Assembly (NCBI RefSeq): GCF_001556045.1
Contig: NZ_LSIC01000077.1
Location: 1-6,432 of the forward strand
Direction of reading: 5' to 3'
Length of the DNA stretch: 6,432 nt
DNA from: Bradyrhizobium sp. CCH5-F6
GTDB taxonomy: Bacteria > Pseudomonadota > Alphaproteobacteria > Rhizobiales > Xanthobacteraceae
The first letter of the stretch is position 1. Each line of letters starts with the position of its first letter. Shown piece after piece: positions 5,444 to 6,432 of this stretch. Below the pieces are notes generated by a model. That model saw only the letters and a program-made list of their open reading frames with translations, was not told the origin of the DNA and searched no databases. The translations under genes were made by a program, and so were the position numbers.

Positions 5444-6392
5444 TTCGCCGCTTCCAGACCGCCTCTGCAACCGCGATGTCGGTTACCGAGTCCTCGCCGG
5501 AAGTAAGGGGCTTGCGTCGTTCGGCAATATCGAGAACGAAGGCGTCGGCCTGGCGCCGAAATGCCCAGCTCGCTTCACCCGTCAGCCGCGTGCTGTGCCC
5601 ATCGCGATCGAGGATGACCTCCGCCTCCTGCTCGGCAAAGGGCGGAGGCAATTTCAACGTCACCGCGCCGCGCTCAAAATCGATCGTCAGCCCCTCGCGC
5701 CAGGCGCCTTCGGACCCGTTCACGAGATCCAGTGTGCAAGCGATGCCGTCGAAGTCGAGGGTGATGCGCGCGGCTCCCGATGTCTCGACAGAGCTTTCGG
5801 CGACCGCTGGCGACGATCCGAGCAGGTAGCGCGCCAGATTGATGATATGGCTGAAGACATTCAGAAAATTGTCGTAGCCGGGGCGCATCGCGCGCGGCAT
5901 CCAGTCGGGACCATCCTCCCAGAGTTCGAGCCCGTCGGGACGCGCTTCGCCGGTCATCACGAAATTGTCCTGCGCCCGGCCCGTGTCGCCGCCGAAGCAC
6001 CAGCCTCGCGCGGCGACGATGCGTCCGAGCGACTGGTCCGCGCGGATGCGCGCCAGCTCGGCCAGCGCGCGTGCCACGCCGGCGTCGTGTCGTTTCATAT
6101 AGCCGATGCTGTAGATGAGGTCCTGTCGCCTGGCGGCTTCGACCAGAGTCTTGGCCTGAACCGTCGTGTAGGCCATCGGCTTTTCCGACAGCACATGGCG
6201 GCCGCTGTTCAACGCGTCCAGGACGATCGGCCCGGTCGCGCGCCGCTTCGTCACGACGACCACGGCCGACACGTCGCTGTCGGCAAGCAGATCCCGATGC
6301 GTGCCATAGACCCGCGAGATGCCGAACTTCTGCGCTGCGGCGGCAGCTAGATCCGGCCGGAGATCGGCGACGGCCACTGACCTGAGCCCCAA
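5427..6392 (-). CDS. Gfo/Idh/MocA-family oxidoreductase, lacking its N-terminal dinucleotide-binding loop
   Basis: The open part gives 321 residues from a TTG at 6392; a GTG at 6377 is another possible start. The family acts on sugars and sugar nucleotides with NAD(P). Visible hallmarks are Ser-Glu-Lys-Pro (69-72), the catalytic/cofactor Glu-Lys-Pro box, then Gly-Tyr-Met-Lys-Arg-His (97-102), and Ser-His-Ile-Ile-Asn-Leu (181-186), the His-x-x-Asn/Asp region beside the substrate. The protein opens at what is normally the second beta strand (Ser-Val-Ala-Val-Ala-Asp), so the first strand and the Gly-x-Gly-x-x-Gly loop are absent. An in-frame TGA lies at 6398-6396, and beyond it the same frame encodes the missing first strand. 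No ribosome binding site of note precedes the TTG. The gene is therefore probably a pseudogene or makes a product unable to hold its cofactor normally. The remaining sequence is intact, which suggests a recent lesion or an error at this spot. Confidence 0.85.
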   Translation of the reverse strand: MGLRSVAVADLRPDLAAAAAQKFGISRVYGTHRDLLADSDVSAVVVVTKRRATGPIVLDALNSGRHVLSEKPMAYTTVQAKTLVEAARRQDLIYSIGYMKRHDAGVARALAELARIRADQSLGRIVAARGWCFGGDTGRAQDNFVMTGEARPDGLELWEDGPDWMPRAMRPGYDNFLNVFSHIINLARYLLGSSPAVAESSVETSGAARITLDFDGIACTLDLVNGSEGAWREGLTIDFERGAVTLKLPPPFAEQEAEVILDRDGHSTRLTGEASWAFRRQADAFVLDIAERRKPLTSGEDSVTDIAVAEAVWKRRISDQA

Positions 6393-6398
6393 CTTTCA

Positions 6399-6431
6399 TC
6401 CACCGATGAGTAGAGTCCCGGTGACATTTGA
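6399..6431 (-). pseudogene. Remnant of the oxidoreductase N-terminus upstream of an in-frame stop
   Basis: Read in the same frame as the oxidoreductase, this stretch gives Ser-Asn-Val-Thr-Gly-Thr-Leu-Leu-Ile-Gly-Gly and then TGA (6398-6396). Thr-Leu-Leu-Ile-Gly-Gly is exactly what the first Rossmann strand and opening glycines of this family look like. After the stop, Lys-Leu-Gly-Leu-Arg-Ser-Val picks up where the helix after the glycine loop normally ends. About ten residues (the rest of the glycine loop and the following helix) are missing. The true start codon is beyond the right edge of the window. Confidence 0.6.
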
Positions 6432-6432
6432 G

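Noticed and set aside
4742..5470. Leftward open frame of 242 codons opposite the GT-C C-terminal part
   Set aside because: It is a shadow of the GT-C gene, with Arg/Gln/His-rich low-complexity composition.
4998..6350. Rightward open frame of 450 codons over the end of the GT-C gene and the oxidoreductase
   Set aside because: It covers two genes with clear motifs in other frames; its own translation has no recognisable domain and biased Arg/Ser composition.
1..6432. CRISPR array, insertion sequence, toxin-antitoxin or phage-defence system
   Set aside because: I saw no regularly spaced direct repeats, transposase, terminal inverted repeat pair or defence motif in any frame.

Overview
The window looks like chromosomal DNA of a GC-rich alphaproteobacterium of the order Hyphomicrobiales, most likely Bradyrhizobium or a close relative. 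This rests on the base and codon composition, a tRNA gene with an encoded CCA end, the style of the proteins, and a short CCCCGG...CCGGGG palindrome of a kind I associate with intergenic spacers of that group. The assignment comes from recall and was not checked by a search.

Layout, left to right. Positions 1-8 hold only the first codons of a leftward gene with a very good ribosome binding site. A leftward serine hydrolase of the beta-lactamase/class C esterase superfamily follows (127-1362). A complete rightward tRNA-Trp(CCA) lies at 1511-1586. Next is a leftward set of three genes read from about 3655 down to 1701: two consecutive 168-residue membrane proteins (3109-3615, then 2594-3100) and a family 2 glycosyltransferase (1701-2462). 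A good sigma-70-like promoter for this set lies at 3662-3690. Diverging from it is a large rightward polytopic membrane protein (3683-5443) with the hallmarks of a GT-C glycosyltransferase. Its end overlaps by 17 bp the end of a leftward Gfo/Idh/MocA oxidoreductase (5427-6392). The oxidoreductase's N-terminal nucleotide-binding segment is broken close to the right edge of the window.

How the genes may work together. A soluble GT2 enzyme resembling polyprenyl-phosphate sugar synthases, a GT-C membrane transferase, and a sugar-type oxidoreductase suggest a small cell-surface glycan modification cassette. The two 168-residue proteins are the least explained part. Each has about three membrane helices followed by a cytoplasmic tail that looks like a winged helix, and the two tails align by eye, so they appear to be diverged tandem paralogs. 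The cassette starts 114 bp past tRNA-Trp, in the place where many alphaproteobacteria have secE-nusG. This could be an island boundary, but no integrase or tRNA end repeat is visible. The serine hydrolase and tRNA appear to be ordinary chromosomal genes.
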